Counted from the stretch's first letter, positions 52,470 to 60,915 are shown. The stretch: 64,000 nucleotides of DNA from Kribbella catacumbae DSM 19601 (GCF_000372465.1 NZ_AQUZ01000018.1:87783-151782); one strand, 5' to 3'. The notes: generated from the letters alone by a model not told the origin. Made by a program: numbers and translations.

Positions 52470-53096
52470 GGCCAGGGAACGGCCGGAGTCGTCAAGAACT
52501 CTGCGAGCCTGGCCGACGGTGATTTGCGCGGCGACTCCGGCGATGTGCCGGGCGAGCGTGGGGCGGTCCGGAGTGGTGAATGGCTTCTCGGTGACTAGGA
52601 CGTGATGCATCGCCGCGGTGATGATGAATGCGAACGCTTCGACATCGACGTCGCCCCGTACGTCGCCCGCGCGCTGCCGGGTCTTGAGGAACTCGGTCAT
52701 GAGCGCTGCCCATGACCTGGTGAGCCCGGCGTCGGCCGCCGTACGGAAGAGTTCTTCACGTCGCGGACCGCGGGTGATGTGGTCGACAAGCACCGGCGCC
52801 AGCGAGGCGAAGTGAAGATCGGAGAACTCCATCAGCCGGTCCGCCAACGCGCCTCCCGGCCTGGTCACCCAGTCGTCGAGCTGCTGGGTGAGCTCGACCA
52901 TCGAGGCCAAGGTCAGCTCCCAGACCAACTCATCGCGTGACGAGAACGCCTTGTACGACAGCCCGACGGCGCTACCCGCTTCGGCAGCGAGAGCCCTCAT
53001 CGTCAGGCGTTCCAGGCCATCGCGCGCGATCACGGCTCGCGCGTGCTCGAGGAGATTGGTACGCAGCGCGTCGATGTCCGTGGCGGGGCGTGGCAT
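52434..53096 (-). CDS. TetR-family regulator
   Basis: The 220-residue protein has a TetR helix-turn-helix (VIARDGLERLTMRALAAEAG, SAVGLSYKAFSSRDELVWEL) and a ligand domain of AcrR type. It is divergent from the DHFR-like gene. The two TGAAC-N4-GTTCA sites in the gap are its likely operators, giving control of both genes. Confidence 0.88.
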   Translation of the reverse strand: MPRPATDIDALRTNLLEHARAVIARDGLERLTMRALAAEAGSAVGLSYKAFSSRDELVWELTLASMVELTQQLDDWVTRPGGALADRLMEFSDLHFASLAPVLVDHITRGPRREELFRTAADAGLTRSWAALMTEFLKTRQRAGDVRGDVDVEAFAFIITAAMHHVLVTEKPFTTPDRPTLARHIAGVAAQITVGQARRVLDDSGRSLALGGVEVGQDRA

Positions 53097-53130
53097 CCGT
53101 CCTCCGAGGTGTTGACGCTGAAATCTATCA

Positions 53131-53158
53131 TGAACTAGTGTTCATGAACATACGTTCA
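53131..53158. promoter_or_regulatory. Two tandem TetR-type operators
   Basis: TGAAC-N4-GTTCA occurs twice back to back (53131-53144 and 53145-53158), a perfect 14-base period. TTGACG at 53112-53117 with TAGTGT at 53136-53141 is a possible promoter inside this block. A start at ATG 53144 would lie inside the operators, which favours ATG 53183 for the next gene. Confidence 0.75.
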
Positions 53159-53182
53159 CGATTCAGACGGGCGGCTCTCTTC

Positions 53183-53770
53183 ATGAACCCAGCAGATCCT
53201 CAGCAGCACGACGACCCAACGCCACTGGGTACCGGCAAGGTGCTTCTGCACTTCGTGATGTCCCTTGACGGCTTCATCGCCGACGCCGGCGAGGACCCCA
53301 TCGGCTGGTTCGCGGGAGTGGACTTCCGCCCCGGCATCGTCGAGGAGTACGCCGCAAGCATCGGCGCGATCCTGGGCGGCCGCAAAGGCTGGGACGCCCT
53401 CCCCGATCCCAGCGCCCCGTACGGCGGCGCGATGGGAGGGCCGGTGTTCATCCTCACCCACCATCCCGAAGACGCCCAACCCGCTGAGGGCGCCACCTTC
53501 CTCAACTGCGACGTGGCCGAGGCGGCCCGAATCGCGCTGGAGGGAGCGGGCGGCAAGAACCTCGCGATCTTCTCCGGATCGATCGGCAGTCAGCTACTCG
53601 AACGCGGACTGATCGACGAGATCCACCTACACATCGTCCCGGTCCTCCTCGGCAACGGAGTCCGCTTCTTCGACAACGCCGGCGGCACCCCCATCAAGCT
53701 AGAGCCCCTGAACGGCGACGCCCCGCGCACCGCGATCGACGTACGCTACCGCCCCGTCGCTTCACGCTAG
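53183..53770 (+). CDS. RibD-C/dihydrofolate-reductase-type protein (first copy)
   Basis: From ATG 53183 the protein has 195 residues: VLLHFVMSLDGFIADAGEDP (nucleotide-side start), AAS-IGAILGGRKGWDALPD, and FSGSIGSQLLERGLIDEIHL near the C-terminus. This is the RibD-C/DHFR-like fold of NADPH reductases. The substrate is unknown and these are not true folate reductases. It is controlled by the divergent TetR through the tandem operators. A second such gene lies at 58297. Confidence 0.83.
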   Translation: MNPADPQQHDDPTPLGTGKVLLHFVMSLDGFIADAGEDPIGWFAGVDFRPGIVEEYAASIGAILGGRKGWDALPDPSAPYGGAMGGPVFILTHHPEDAQPAEGATFLNCDVAEAARIALEGAGGKNLAIFSGSIGSQLLERGLIDEIHLHIVPVLLGNGVRFFDNAGGTPIKLEPLNGDAPRTAIDVRYRPVASR

Positions 53771-53912
53771 CCGGTCGCCGGCAGATCCCTGCCTGCACGC
53801 GACCCTGTGACTACGTTCGTCGTCGGCTTGCCGCCATCGCGCGCGTGGCGTTGCCATACTTCCATGATCCCCGCCTATCGATGTCGTGCTACACACGCAG
53901 TCGTACGCGGGC

Positions 53913-54500
53913 TCACGCATCGGCGCTGTCGAGGAATGCCAAGGCCTTCGCGACGCACTCGTCCAACGGCTGGGTCGTGTCGAGCCGAAGGTACGTATCC
54001 GGCCGCTTCATGTTCGCGATCCCGTCGGCGAACAGATCCGCACCGGTGCGCTCGCGATCGGGTGCCAGGTCGATCGGTGGCGCGTCAACGGAGGGCCGCT
54101 GGCTGCGCAGCGCAGGCCGGGCCCGCAAGCGTGTATCAAGCAGGCCGATGTCCTCGGCGACGCATTCGATGTAGCGGTAAGCCACCCCGTACTTCGCCGC
54201 GAGCGCCTGCCCGGCCGCCAGCAACTCCTCGTAGAAGCACGGGCTGTCGATGATCACGCCGAGCCCCTGCGCCAGTACGTCGTCGGCCATCGCCTTCACC
54301 ACGCTGTAGCTAGCCACCCGGGCGAAGGTGAAGGTGCCGTCACCATCCAGTTTCTCTGCGCCGTCACTGTCCAGCATCGCGGTCAGTACGACGTCGCGGT
54401 CTATCGCAACCAGGCGACGGCGGCGGACCAACTCGCGAGCGATGGTTGTCTTGCCGGCTCCCGGTACTCCCGACATCTGGACAACGACAACGTCACCCAT
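53913..54500 (-). CDS. P-loop kinase-like protein
   Basis: From ATG 54500 the protein has about 195 residues. It starts VVVVQMSGVPGAGKTTIARE (Walker A) and continues LVAIDRDVVLTAML and GVIIDSPCFYEELLAAGQAL, the order of small-molecule kinases. Arg pairs further on (LRARPALRSQRP) may form the lid. It should transfer ATP phosphate to a small metabolite. No kinase-specific motif names the substrate. Confidence 0.77.
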   Translation of the reverse strand: MGDVVVVQMSGVPGAGKTTIARELVRRRRLVAIDRDVVLTAMLDSDGAEKLDGDGTFTFARVASYSVVKAMADDVLAQGLGVIIDSPCFYEELLAAGQALAAKYGVAYRYIECVAEDIGLLDTRLRARPALRSQRPSVDAPPIDLAPDRERTGADLFADGIANMKRPDTYLRLDTTQPLDECVAKALAFLDSADA

Positions 54501-54675
54501 GCGGCTCCCATCGCGATGGTCCTTCAAGAAAATTCGAAATCCTGGCCGGATGGCGGCTTCCTGTGTTTAGGTTCCGACGACGCGGGCCGCCCGGGTCGCG
54601 CCCAGGTTGGACTCGAAGCTTTGCATGCGATAGATCAATCGAGCGGGCAACGTGACCGGAGGAGTTGATGCTGGG

Positions 54676-55629
54676 ATGACGGCAGCGCGACCGATGCCGA
54701 CGCAGGACGACGTACTCGGGTACTTCGACACGCTGTCGAACTGGGGGCGGTGGGGCGACGACGACGAACTCGGCACGCTGAACCACATCACCGACGACGT
54801 CCGGCTGGCGGCGGCACGGGCCGTGCGCCACGGCAGGAGCGTGTCGTGCGCGTGGGAGGTCGCCGTACCGGGAGAAATGGAGCGGTCGACCACGACGTGC
54901 CCGTGCGCCGCCGACATGCCGGGCGCCGAGAACATGCCGGCGCCTTTCCGCAATGACCGGCGCTGGGGCTTTTCGAACGAGCGGCTCGGCATCATGTTCC
55001 ACGGCAACACGATCACCCACGTCGACTCGCCGTGCCACCTCTACTGGGACGGCACGATGTACAACGGGCGCCCGCACTCGCTGGTCGACGCCGAAACGGG
55101 ATCAGCGTGGGCGGCTGTCACCGCGGCAGCGAACGGAATCATCACGCGTGGTGTCCTGCTGGACATTGCGAGGGTCCGCGACGTGCCGTGGCTGGAACCG
55201 GGGCAGGGCGTGTTTCCCGAGGATCTCGAGAAGGCCGAGCGTCGCCAGGGCGTGCGGGTGCAATCCGGCGATGCGGTACTCCTGCGCACCGGCTATGGCC
55301 GCGCCCGGCACGAGGCCGGTGCGACCAGCGGATTCACGCAGGCCGGCTGGCACGCGTCCTGCCTGCCATGGCTGCAGGAACGCGAGGTCGCGCTGATCGG
55401 CGCCGACACTCCGCAGGACGTTCAGCCCTCGGGGTACGACGACGTGTTGATGCCGGTACACGCCGTGAGCCTCGTCGCAATGGGCCTATGGATGCTCGAC
55501 AACTGCGACCTGGAGGCCTGCGCAACAACAGCCGCCGAGCTCGACCAATGGGACTTCCACCTCACAGTCGCCCCAGTCCGCTTCGCCGGCACATCCGGCA
55601 GCCCAGTCAACCCAATCGCGACATTCTGA
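54676..55629 (+). CDS. Cyclase-family (kynurenine-formamidase-like) metal hydrolase
   Basis: The 317-residue protein has the cyclase-family metal site FHGNTITHVDSPCHLYW (His-x5-His-x-Asp-x2-Pro-x-His), LLRTGYGRARHE and LIGADTPQDVQPSG. These enzymes open amide or ester bonds in small molecules with a divalent metal. I chose ATG 54676 because GGAGGAG lies 12 bases upstream; GTG 54652 has none. Confidence 0.85.
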   Translation: MTAARPMPTQDDVLGYFDTLSNWGRWGDDDELGTLNHITDDVRLAAARAVRHGRSVSCAWEVAVPGEMERSTTTCPCAADMPGAENMPAPFRNDRRWGFSNERLGIMFHGNTITHVDSPCHLYWDGTMYNGRPHSLVDAETGSAWAAVTAAANGIITRGVLLDIARVRDVPWLEPGQGVFPEDLEKAERRQGVRVQSGDAVLLRTGYGRARHEAGATSGFTQAGWHASCLPWLQEREVALIGADTPQDVQPSGYDDVLMPVHAVSLVAMGLWMLDNCDLEACATTAAELDQWDFHLTVAPVRFAGTSGSPVNPIATF

Positions 55630-55671
55630 CTGCGGACTCGCGTCTGGGCGTCGATCAGGCCTGCGCTATTG

Positions 55672-55850
55672 GTCAGCTACGCCCTCGTCCTGGTCGAACG
55701 GTTCACGGCCGTGCTCAACGTCAGCCAGGCCGACGAGATCGGCGCCTACGAACGCGTTTTCGAGCCACCTGGCAGGGCGCCGCGGTCTACGGAGCCGAGG
55801 CCAGAACACTGCTGACTGGCTTGCTCGATCGGCAGTGGCCGGGCCGAGAA
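55672..55850 (+). pseudogene. Remnant of a Scr1/DUF5753-type regulator C-terminus
   Basis: The frame at 55672-55764 reads ALVLVERFTAVLNVSQADEI then GAYERVFE. The frame from 55776 reads GAAVYGAEARTLLTGLLDRQ. Together, with two small shifts between, they match the end of XRE regulators with a DUF5753 domain as I recall the family. No helix-turn-helix part is left. It lies between the cyclase-family gene and the nitrilase gene and is a decayed fragment. Confidence 0.5.
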
Positions 55851-55855
55851 GATGC

Positions 55856-56812
55856 TCATTCGTCGGTGAGGCCGGTGCGGAATGTGGTGACAACCGGCCG
55901 CGGCGTGGTGTCGACGGCGAGCCGGAAGACGTCGGGGCGGTGGTAATGGCCGACCGGGTCGAACATTCGCCGCGCCGAACGTACCTTGGCGAGATCCAGT
56001 TCGGCGACCAAGACGGTCTCGGCGTGCCTGGCAGGTCCGGCAAGGATCTCTCCGTTCGGGCCCACGATCACCGTGTTGCCGGGCTCGACCCAGCCAGGCT
56101 CGTCCGGATCGTTCCGCCATACCCGGTCCCGGTCGGGAAAATCGGCCGGAATCTGGTCGGAATGCAGGCACGGGTTCACACCGATCACGTAGCAGCGGCC
56201 TTCTCGGGCTATGTGTCGCATAGTCGCGATCCAGCCGTCACCTCTCGCCAGCGTCGGTGCCACCCATACGTCGACACCCTGTGAGTAGAGGTAGAACCGG
56301 GCCAGCGGCATGTAGTTCTCCCAGCAGATCAGCCCCCCGATGCGACCGAAGGGAGTCGGGTAGGTTTCGAGCATCGAGCCGTCGCCCATACCCCACACGG
56401 TGCGCTCCGAACCGGTCGGCATCAGCTTGCGATGCTTGCCGATGAGGTTGCCGTCGGCATCGAAGTACAGCAACGTGTTGTAGATCGTGCTCCCCGTGGC
56501 CTCGCGTTCGTTGACTCCGATCACGAGATAGACCCCCGCTCGCCGAGCCGCTGCCCCGAGCCGGTCGGTGGTGTCGCTCGGTACGACGACAGCCTGATCG
56601 GCCAGCATCGCGAACCACTGCTCGTCACCGTCCCAGATCGGCGGCCCGTCGATCCAGATCGGAGTACCAGGCACGAACGCCTCGGGAAACACGACCAGGT
56701 CGGCCGCCTGTACTGCGGAGTCGGCCAGCAACTCCTCCACCTTGGCAAGCGTTGCCTCGCGATCCATCAGCACGTAAGCCGCTTGCACAGCCGCAACCGT
56801 CAACGTCGTCAT
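55856..56812 (-). CDS. Nitrilase-type carbon-nitrogen hydrolase
   Basis: From ATG 56812 (GGGAGGCGAG upstream) the protein has 318 residues. The catalytic triad is visible: Glu in VVFPEAFVPG, Lys in IGKHRKLMPT and Cys in GGLICWENYMPLARFYLYSQ. The ICWEN site is typical of true nitrilases, which turn a nitrile into the acid and ammonia. The partner of the cyclase-family gene (54676) may be functional, as both act on small nitrogen compounds, but they are on opposite strands. Confidence 0.9.
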   Translation of the reverse strand: MTTLTVAAVQAAYVLMDREATLAKVEELLADSAVQAADLVVFPEAFVPGTPIWIDGPPIWDGDEQWFAMLADQAVVVPSDTTDRLGAAARRAGVYLVIGVNEREATGSTIYNTLLYFDADGNLIGKHRKLMPTGSERTVWGMGDGSMLETYPTPFGRIGGLICWENYMPLARFYLYSQGVDVWVAPTLARGDGWIATMRHIAREGRCYVIGVNPCLHSDQIPADFPDRDRVWRNDPDEPGWVEPGNTVIVGPNGEILAGPARHAETVLVAELDLAKVRSARRMFDPVGHYHRPDVFRLAVDTTPRPVVTTFRTGLTDE

Positions 56813-56893
56813 CTCGCCTCCCGCCCCGACGATACGCCGGACGGCGGGTGTCACACCCGCGACGAAGACATACCTCTCTGGCCGAAGGGGCGC

Positions 56894-57130
56894 CTAGCGG
56901 ACCACGCGATAGTCGACGTGAAGGTAGCCCCCCACCCGGCTAAAGCACGCTGATCGGCGGTTGACGTACCAGTTGGTCCAGCAAGCCAATCCCAGGCGCA
57001 CAACCGCCCGGCCGTAGCCACCGATGATCCAGACGCCCTTACCAGGCAGCGGTCCATCCCGGCAGCCGGTCGGATCAAGATCAGGCAAGGACTTGCACTC
57101 GATACCTAGGTACAGGTTTACCGTCAAGAC
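56894..57130 (-). pseudogene. 5'-truncated DUF2690-like protein
   Basis: The frame carries LGIECKSLPDLDPTGCRDG, WIIGGYGRAVVRLGLACWTN and WYVNRRSACFSRVGGYLHVD, which resemble the Cys-x-DP..C and LR.....C..NW of DUF2690. Members normally start with a signal peptide, and none is seen; the open frame runs backwards into the promoter and gene of the MerR operon. It is probably the 3' part left after an insertion of that operon. Confidence 0.45.
57093..57124 (+). promoter_or_regulatory. MerR-type promoter with long spacer
   Basis: TTGCAC (57093-57098) and TACCGT (57119-57124) are 20 bases apart instead of 17. Between them lies the palindrome TACCTAGGTA, with a further ACAGGT. A stretched spacer over a palindrome is the mark of MerR-regulated promoters. 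The ATG at 57131 follows within 7 bases. Confidence 0.6.
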
Positions 57131-57496
57131 ATGACCACAGAACCTCTGGATCCGACGAACGCCGACGAGGGGAGCTGGGCTCCGCAAGCCTGCACCCTCC
57201 CGACGGCCGAACAACCTCTCCGGATCGCCGAGTTCGACAACCTGTTCGCTGAAGGTCTGCGAGAGCTGGAGCGCCAGGCCCCGACTGCGCTGACGCTGAC
57301 ACTGGATTCGGCGACCGAAGAGACAGCACGGGACTTGGCTGCGCGTGAGTCAAGCTGCTGCTCCTTCTTCGGATTCACCTTCTCACCGGGTGACAGCGGG
57401 AAGCTACAGCTTCAGGTGACCGTTCCCCCGGCGCACGTCGGCGTACTGGACGCCCTAGCGGCGAGAGCAGCGAGCGCGGCTGGGCTGTCACTGTGA
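57131..57496 (+). CDS. Cys-containing partner of a MerR regulator
   Basis: The 121-residue soluble protein (QACTLPTAEQPLRIAEFDNL, ATEETARDLAARESSCCSFF) has a Cys near residue 22 and a conserved Cys-Cys pair, with no known domain. It is translated just before MerR, with overlapping stop and start (GTGA). It may bind the metal or reactive molecule that MerR senses, but this is unproven. Confidence 0.7.
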   Translation: MTTEPLDPTNADEGSWAPQACTLPTAEQPLRIAEFDNLFAEGLRELERQAPTALTLTLDSATEETARDLAARESSCCSFFGFTFSPGDSGKLQLQVTVPPAHVGVLDALAARAASAAGLSL

Positions 57497-57933
57497 CTGG
57501 GACCTGGCTCCGTACCGGACAGATCGCCGAGGCAGCGGGTGTCAACCAACAAACCCTCCGGTACTACGAACGGCGCGGCCTGCTGGCCGAACCGGACCGC
57601 AGCCCTGGCGGCCATCGGCTCTATCCACCGGGGACCGTCACCGTGCTCCGGGTCATCAAAGCGGCGCAGCGACTCGGATTCACTCTGGAGGAGATCTCCG
57701 ACCTACTCGAGGCCGGCCAACACCACCACGGCCGGAAGCCCGATGCCGGTCTCCAAGCTCGGGCACGGGAGAAGCTCGTTGACGTGGAGGCGAAGATTGC
57801 GGACCTCAACGTGATCGCAGGCAGCCTGCGTACTGCGCTCGACGCGGGCTGTGACGACCTGATCGACTGCGCCCACAACCCAACCTGCCCCCTACCTTTC
57901 GCCGACCTTGCTACCACCGGCCCTAGAGGCTGA
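57493..57933 (+). CDS. MerR-family regulator with C-terminal Cys cluster
   Basis: The 146-residue protein has a MerR helix-turn-helix (LRTGQIAEAAGVNQQTLRYY, ERRGLLAEPDRSPGGHRLYP) and a long dimer helix. A Cys-rich end (GCDDLIDCAHNPTCPLPF) follows, as in metal-responsive members. It should twist the 20-base-spacer promoter at 57093-57124 when bound to metal. It is the second gene of its own operon. Confidence 0.9.
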   Translation: MTGTWLRTGQIAEAAGVNQQTLRYYERRGLLAEPDRSPGGHRLYPPGTVTVLRVIKAAQRLGFTLEEISDLLEAGQHHHGRKPDAGLQARAREKLVDVEAKIADLNVIAGSLRTALDAGCDDLIDCAHNPTCPLPFADLATTGPRG

Positions 57934-58296
57934 CCGACGGATCGGGGACCAACCGTGGCTGCTGCTGATTGCACGTTAACTGCAGGCATCTACCGGGCTG
58001 AGCGGCCGAATGGGCGCCGATGCGCACACCGAGCACGAATGACTACCGCCGAACTCAGCTCCCGCATTGATCAGCTTCCTGCGCCGAGCCGATCTAGACT
58101 CCCGAGACCGGCCCATTCCCGGAGTCCAAGGAGCTCATCGACGCAGGCCCCAGCAAGTGCCACTGCCGTATAGGCGCCGACGGAGAAGCCTCGTGGGAAT
58201 TTCTGCCAACGACCTGTCGGATCCGGAGTGAGGCGTTCGTAGTACGGGTGACGGGGCCGGAGAGAGGCCGCCGGACTAACAGAAAGGCATTGCGCC
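57934..58296. other. Intergenic stretch with a possible decayed frame
   Basis: No supported gene. On the minus strand a frame at about 58074-58260 reads protein-like (RWQKFPRGFSVGAYTAVALA), ending with GSLDRLGAGS, but has no ribosome site or recognised family. Confidence 0.4.
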
Positions 58297-58860
58297 ATGC
58301 GGAAGCTGATCTACGGTATGAACCTGACCCTGGACGGCTACATCGCCGCGCCCGGCGACGACATCGGCTGGGGCGTGCCGAGCGACGAGCTGTTTCAGTG
58401 GTGGCTCGACCGGGAGTTGGCGATCGGGCTGTTGATGTACGGGCGCAAGCTGTGGGAGACGATGAGTTCCCACTGGCCGACCGGCGACCAGCAGCCCGAC
58501 GCCACCCCGGCGCAGATCGAGTTCGCGCGGAACTGGCGGGACACGCCGAAGGTGGTGTTCTCCTCGACGATCGACAAGGTCGACTGGAACACCCGCCTGG
58601 TCACCGGCGACGCCGTAGCGGAGATCACCCGACTCAAGGCCGACGACGGCGAGCCGATGAGGGTCGGTGGCGCCACGCTCGCTGGGGCGGCCATGCGGGC
58701 CGGGCTGGTCGACGAGTACGAGATCGTCACCCATCCGGTACTAGTGGGCGGCGGCACACCGTTCTTCACCGCGCTGGACAGCTGGGTGAACCTGAACCTG
58801 GTGGAGACGCGGACGTTTCCCGGCGGCGTGGTGCTGACCAGGTACGAGACGAGGCGGTGA
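58297..58860 (+). CDS. RibD-C/dihydrofolate-reductase-type protein (second copy)
   Basis: The 187-residue protein starts KLIYGMNLTLDGYIAAPGDD and holds LLMYGRKLWETMSSHW, a TKVVFSST-like strand (PKVVFSSTI) and GLVDEYEIVTHPVLVGGGTP, the full order of the family. An NADPH-dependent reductase with unknown substrate is likely. Its relation to the copy at 53183 is distant. Confidence 0.88.
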   Translation: MRKLIYGMNLTLDGYIAAPGDDIGWGVPSDELFQWWLDRELAIGLLMYGRKLWETMSSHWPTGDQQPDATPAQIEFARNWRDTPKVVFSSTIDKVDWNTRLVTGDAVAEITRLKADDGEPMRVGGATLAGAAMRAGLVDEYEIVTHPVLVGGGTPFFTALDSWVNLNLVETRTFPGGVVLTRYETRR

Positions 58861-59127
58861 GCGCGATCCCTTTGCTGCGGCAGGTAGCCAGGCAGAGGGT
58901 CATGTCGTGCCAGTTGATGCTTGACGGTTCGGTGCCACCTGACGGTTGACACCTCGTCTAGGAGACCGGGGGTGCGACGCTCGTCCGCTCATGCCAAGTA
59001 CGGCGCGCGCATGCGGAGGCCGGCCGAATCCTTAAGGCAGGGTTGTCGGATCCGGTACGTAGTGTTCGTGGAACAGGTGAATGGTGGCCAGTCGAGGGCG
59101 CCACAGGGCAAGACAAGGAGTCAGGCG

Positions 59128-59190
59128 ATGACAGGTCCACGGTTTGTACGCCGCACGGATCCGTCGCACTCAACTCGGGAGGCGTTGTGA
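59128..59190 (+). CDS. Possible 20-residue leader peptide
   Basis: ATG 59128 with AAGGAG 9 bases upstream opens MTGPRFVRRTDPSHSTREAL. Its stop overlaps the GTG start of the peptidase gene (GTGA, 59187-59190). A short coupled frame with such a strong ribosome site could tune translation of the gene that follows. Confidence 0.35.
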   Translation: MTGPRFVRRTDPSHSTREAL

Positions 59191-59852
59191 AGCTCCTTCT
59201 CACATCCGGAGGCATTACGAACGGGAGCATCCGCGAAGCGCTGGTCGATCTGCTGGGCAAGTCGATCTCCGAGTCCCGTGCGCTCTGCATCCCCACGGCG
59301 CAGTGGGGCCACCCGATGCTCGGGCCCGCCACGGTGCGGCGCTTCGTCACCGGCGAGCCTCCGTGGCACATGTCCAGCCTGGGCTGGGAATCCGTGGGCG
59401 TCCTCGAACTCACCGCGCTGCCCAGCATCGGCGAGGAGCGGTGGGTGCCCTGGGTCCGAGAGGCCGACGTGCTGCTGGTGGACGGCGGCGACGCGACGTA
59501 CCTGTGCCACTGGATGCGGCAGTCAGGGCTGTCGCGATTCATGCAGTCGCTGCCCGAGACGGTCTGGGTAGGGATGAGTGCCGGCAGCATGGTGATGACA
59601 CCGCGGATCGGTGACGACTTCGTCTCGTGGCCGTCTGCGCCGGACGACCGCACGCTTGGAGTCGTCGACTTCTCGATCTTCCCGCACCTGGACCACGAGC
59701 AGATGCCGGAGAACACCATGGCCGACGCGCAGAGATGGGCGGCCGGCATCGCAGGTCCGACCTACGCCATCGACGACCAGACCGCCATCAAGGTGACCGA
59801 CGGCAGTGTCGAGGTCATCTCCGAAGGGCACTGGAAGATGTTTTCCGCATAG
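59187..59852 (+). CDS. Peptidase E-like (S51) glutamine-amidotransferase-type protein
   Basis: GTG 59187 (GGGAGG upstream) gives 221 residues: KLLLTSGGITNGSIREALVD, LVDGGDATYLCHWM, nucleophile VGMSAGSMVM, and FSIFPHLDHEQMPEN with the His. Peptidase E cleaves dipeptides starting with Asp. The GxSAGS site and order fit the family; the Asp-specific role is inferred. Confidence 0.88.
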   Translation: MKLLLTSGGITNGSIREALVDLLGKSISESRALCIPTAQWGHPMLGPATVRRFVTGEPPWHMSSLGWESVGVLELTALPSIGEERWVPWVREADVLLVDGGDATYLCHWMRQSGLSRFMQSLPETVWVGMSAGSMVMTPRIGDDFVSWPSAPDDRTLGVVDFSIFPHLDHEQMPENTMADAQRWAAGIAGPTYAIDDQTAIKVTDGSVEVISEGHWKMFSA

Positions 59853-59937
59853 CCGACGGGCTGTTAGCAGGGGCGCTGACCGTTGAACGAGTTATCACGC
59901 GAAGGAATTGTCGGATCAGCCTGGCAACCTCCGCGGT

Positions 59938-60405
59938 ATGCCGATTCCAAGAGCAGCCGCCGTAGTTACCGAAGGCCGTCGAGCACTCGTGATCAAGCGC
60001 TACTTGCGGCACAAGTCAGCCAGCGCCTGCGTCATGTGCGAAGCCAGCGACTGGAAGGGCCCGGACTGTCCTGGCCACCACTACGCGGTGCTGCCAGGTG
60101 GGCATGTCGAGGAAGGCGAGACGCCCGAAACAACAGCCTTGCGGGAGCTGAACGAGGAGACCACTCTCACGGCCCGAATCGACCGGTTGCTGTGGACCGG
60201 CAAGCACAACGGTAGGCCCGCGTCCTATTTCCTGATGACCGAAGTCACGGGCACACCAGTCTTGTCCGGTGACGAGGCCGAGGCGCATGGCCCAGAAGAC
60301 AGCTTCGAGCTGATGTGGGCCGGGGCTGACGAGTTCGACGAGCTGGGTCTCTACCCTGCCGACGTCAGGTCGCCACTGGCCGAACTCCTGAGCGCCAGCG
60401 CCTAA
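59938..60405 (+). CDS. Nudix hydrolase
   Basis: From ATG 59938 the protein has 155 residues. The Nudix box is complete: GGHVEEGETPETTALRELNE, followed by ET. It hydrolyses a nucleoside diphosphate linked to another moiety. Cys residues in ACVMCEASDWKGPDCPG may bind a metal, and a 19-base overlap with weak upstream frames makes the start tentative. Confidence 0.87.
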   Translation: MPIPRAAAVVTEGRRALVIKRYLRHKSASACVMCEASDWKGPDCPGHHYAVLPGGHVEEGETPETTALRELNEETTLTARIDRLLWTGKHNGRPASYFLMTEVTGTPVLSGDEAEAHGPEDSFELMWAGADEFDELGLYPADVRSPLAELLSASA

Positions 60406-60725
60406 CCCCACTCAGCGTTTCCCGTCCGCCACTTGATGGTGGACATCGGCATCAGCATGACCGCCCGGAACACGACAGATCCGGGGGCGCCGATTCTGCT
60501 CGCCGAGGCGGCATTGCCGCGGCAGCCTGGGTGCCTGGTTGTTGTAGAGCTGTCCACCCTTGGCGAGGTAGCAGGTCCAGGGTGCTGTCGAGAAGCGGGC
60601 GCAGCACCGTGCGGTTCAGGGGGCGCAGCACGCGCCCGGGGTGGGTGGGAGCACCCGGTGTGGCACGCGACGGAGGAGCGGGCCTAGCTGGGCGCGTGCG
60701 GGTTGATCCACAGTCCCCGGGATGA
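60406..60725. other. Intergenic stretch, nothing recognised
   Basis: This 320-base region between the Nudix gene and the tRNA-Arg terminator holds no supported gene. It is very GC-rich, with no repeat of note. Confidence 0.5.
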
Positions 60726-60764
60726 CAAAACCCCAGGTCATCCACCTGGTGGCCTGGGGTTTTG
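60726..60764. terminator. Strong two-way terminator behind a tRNA fragment
   Basis: AAAACCCCAGG (60727-60737) pairs with CCTGGGGTTTT (60753-60763). Flanking C-G pairs (60726 with 60764) extend the stem by one. T-tracts on both sides make it work in either direction. Read on the minus strand it directly follows the tRNA-Arg fragment. Confidence 0.9.
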
Positions 60765-60769
60765 CTTAC

Positions 60770-60810
60770 GCGCTCGGAGGGATTCGAACCCCCAACCTTC
60801 TGATCCGTAG
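60770..60810 (-). other. 3' part of a tRNA-Arg gene (attachment site, attR-like)
   Basis: On the minus strand this reads from the anticodon loop (CTACGGATCAGAAGG), through the T-arm (GGGGGTTCGAATCCCTCC) to the acceptor end (GAGCGC) of tRNA-Arg with anticodon ACG. The 5' half is missing: beyond 60810 the sequence is unrelated. A tRNA 3' end followed by its own terminator is the usual mark left by an integrative element. The element should lie to the right, and the intact tRNA-Arg beyond the window. Confidence 0.8.
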
Positions 60811-60896
60811 GAGCCTGCACCACACACCCGGCAGCAGGGCAGCGCCTCGGGCCTGGAGCCACCAAGAGCGCAGATGGGCCGATCGTAAGGGACCGT

Positions 60897-60915
60897 TGGG
60901 GTACGACTGGGGTAC
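60897..60915 (+). promoter_or_regulatory. Direct repeats resembling integrase arm sites
   Basis: TGGGGTAC occurs at 60897-60904 and at 60908-60915, 11 bases apart, about 87 bases inside the presumed element. Repeats of this sort next to a tRNA att site are typical arm-type binding sites of tyrosine integrases. Confidence 0.5.

Noticed and set aside
58071..58298. 75-residue minus-strand frame between MerR and the DHFR-like gene
   Set aside because: It reads somewhat protein-like but has no ribosome site, its N-terminus overlaps the next promoter and no family was recognised.
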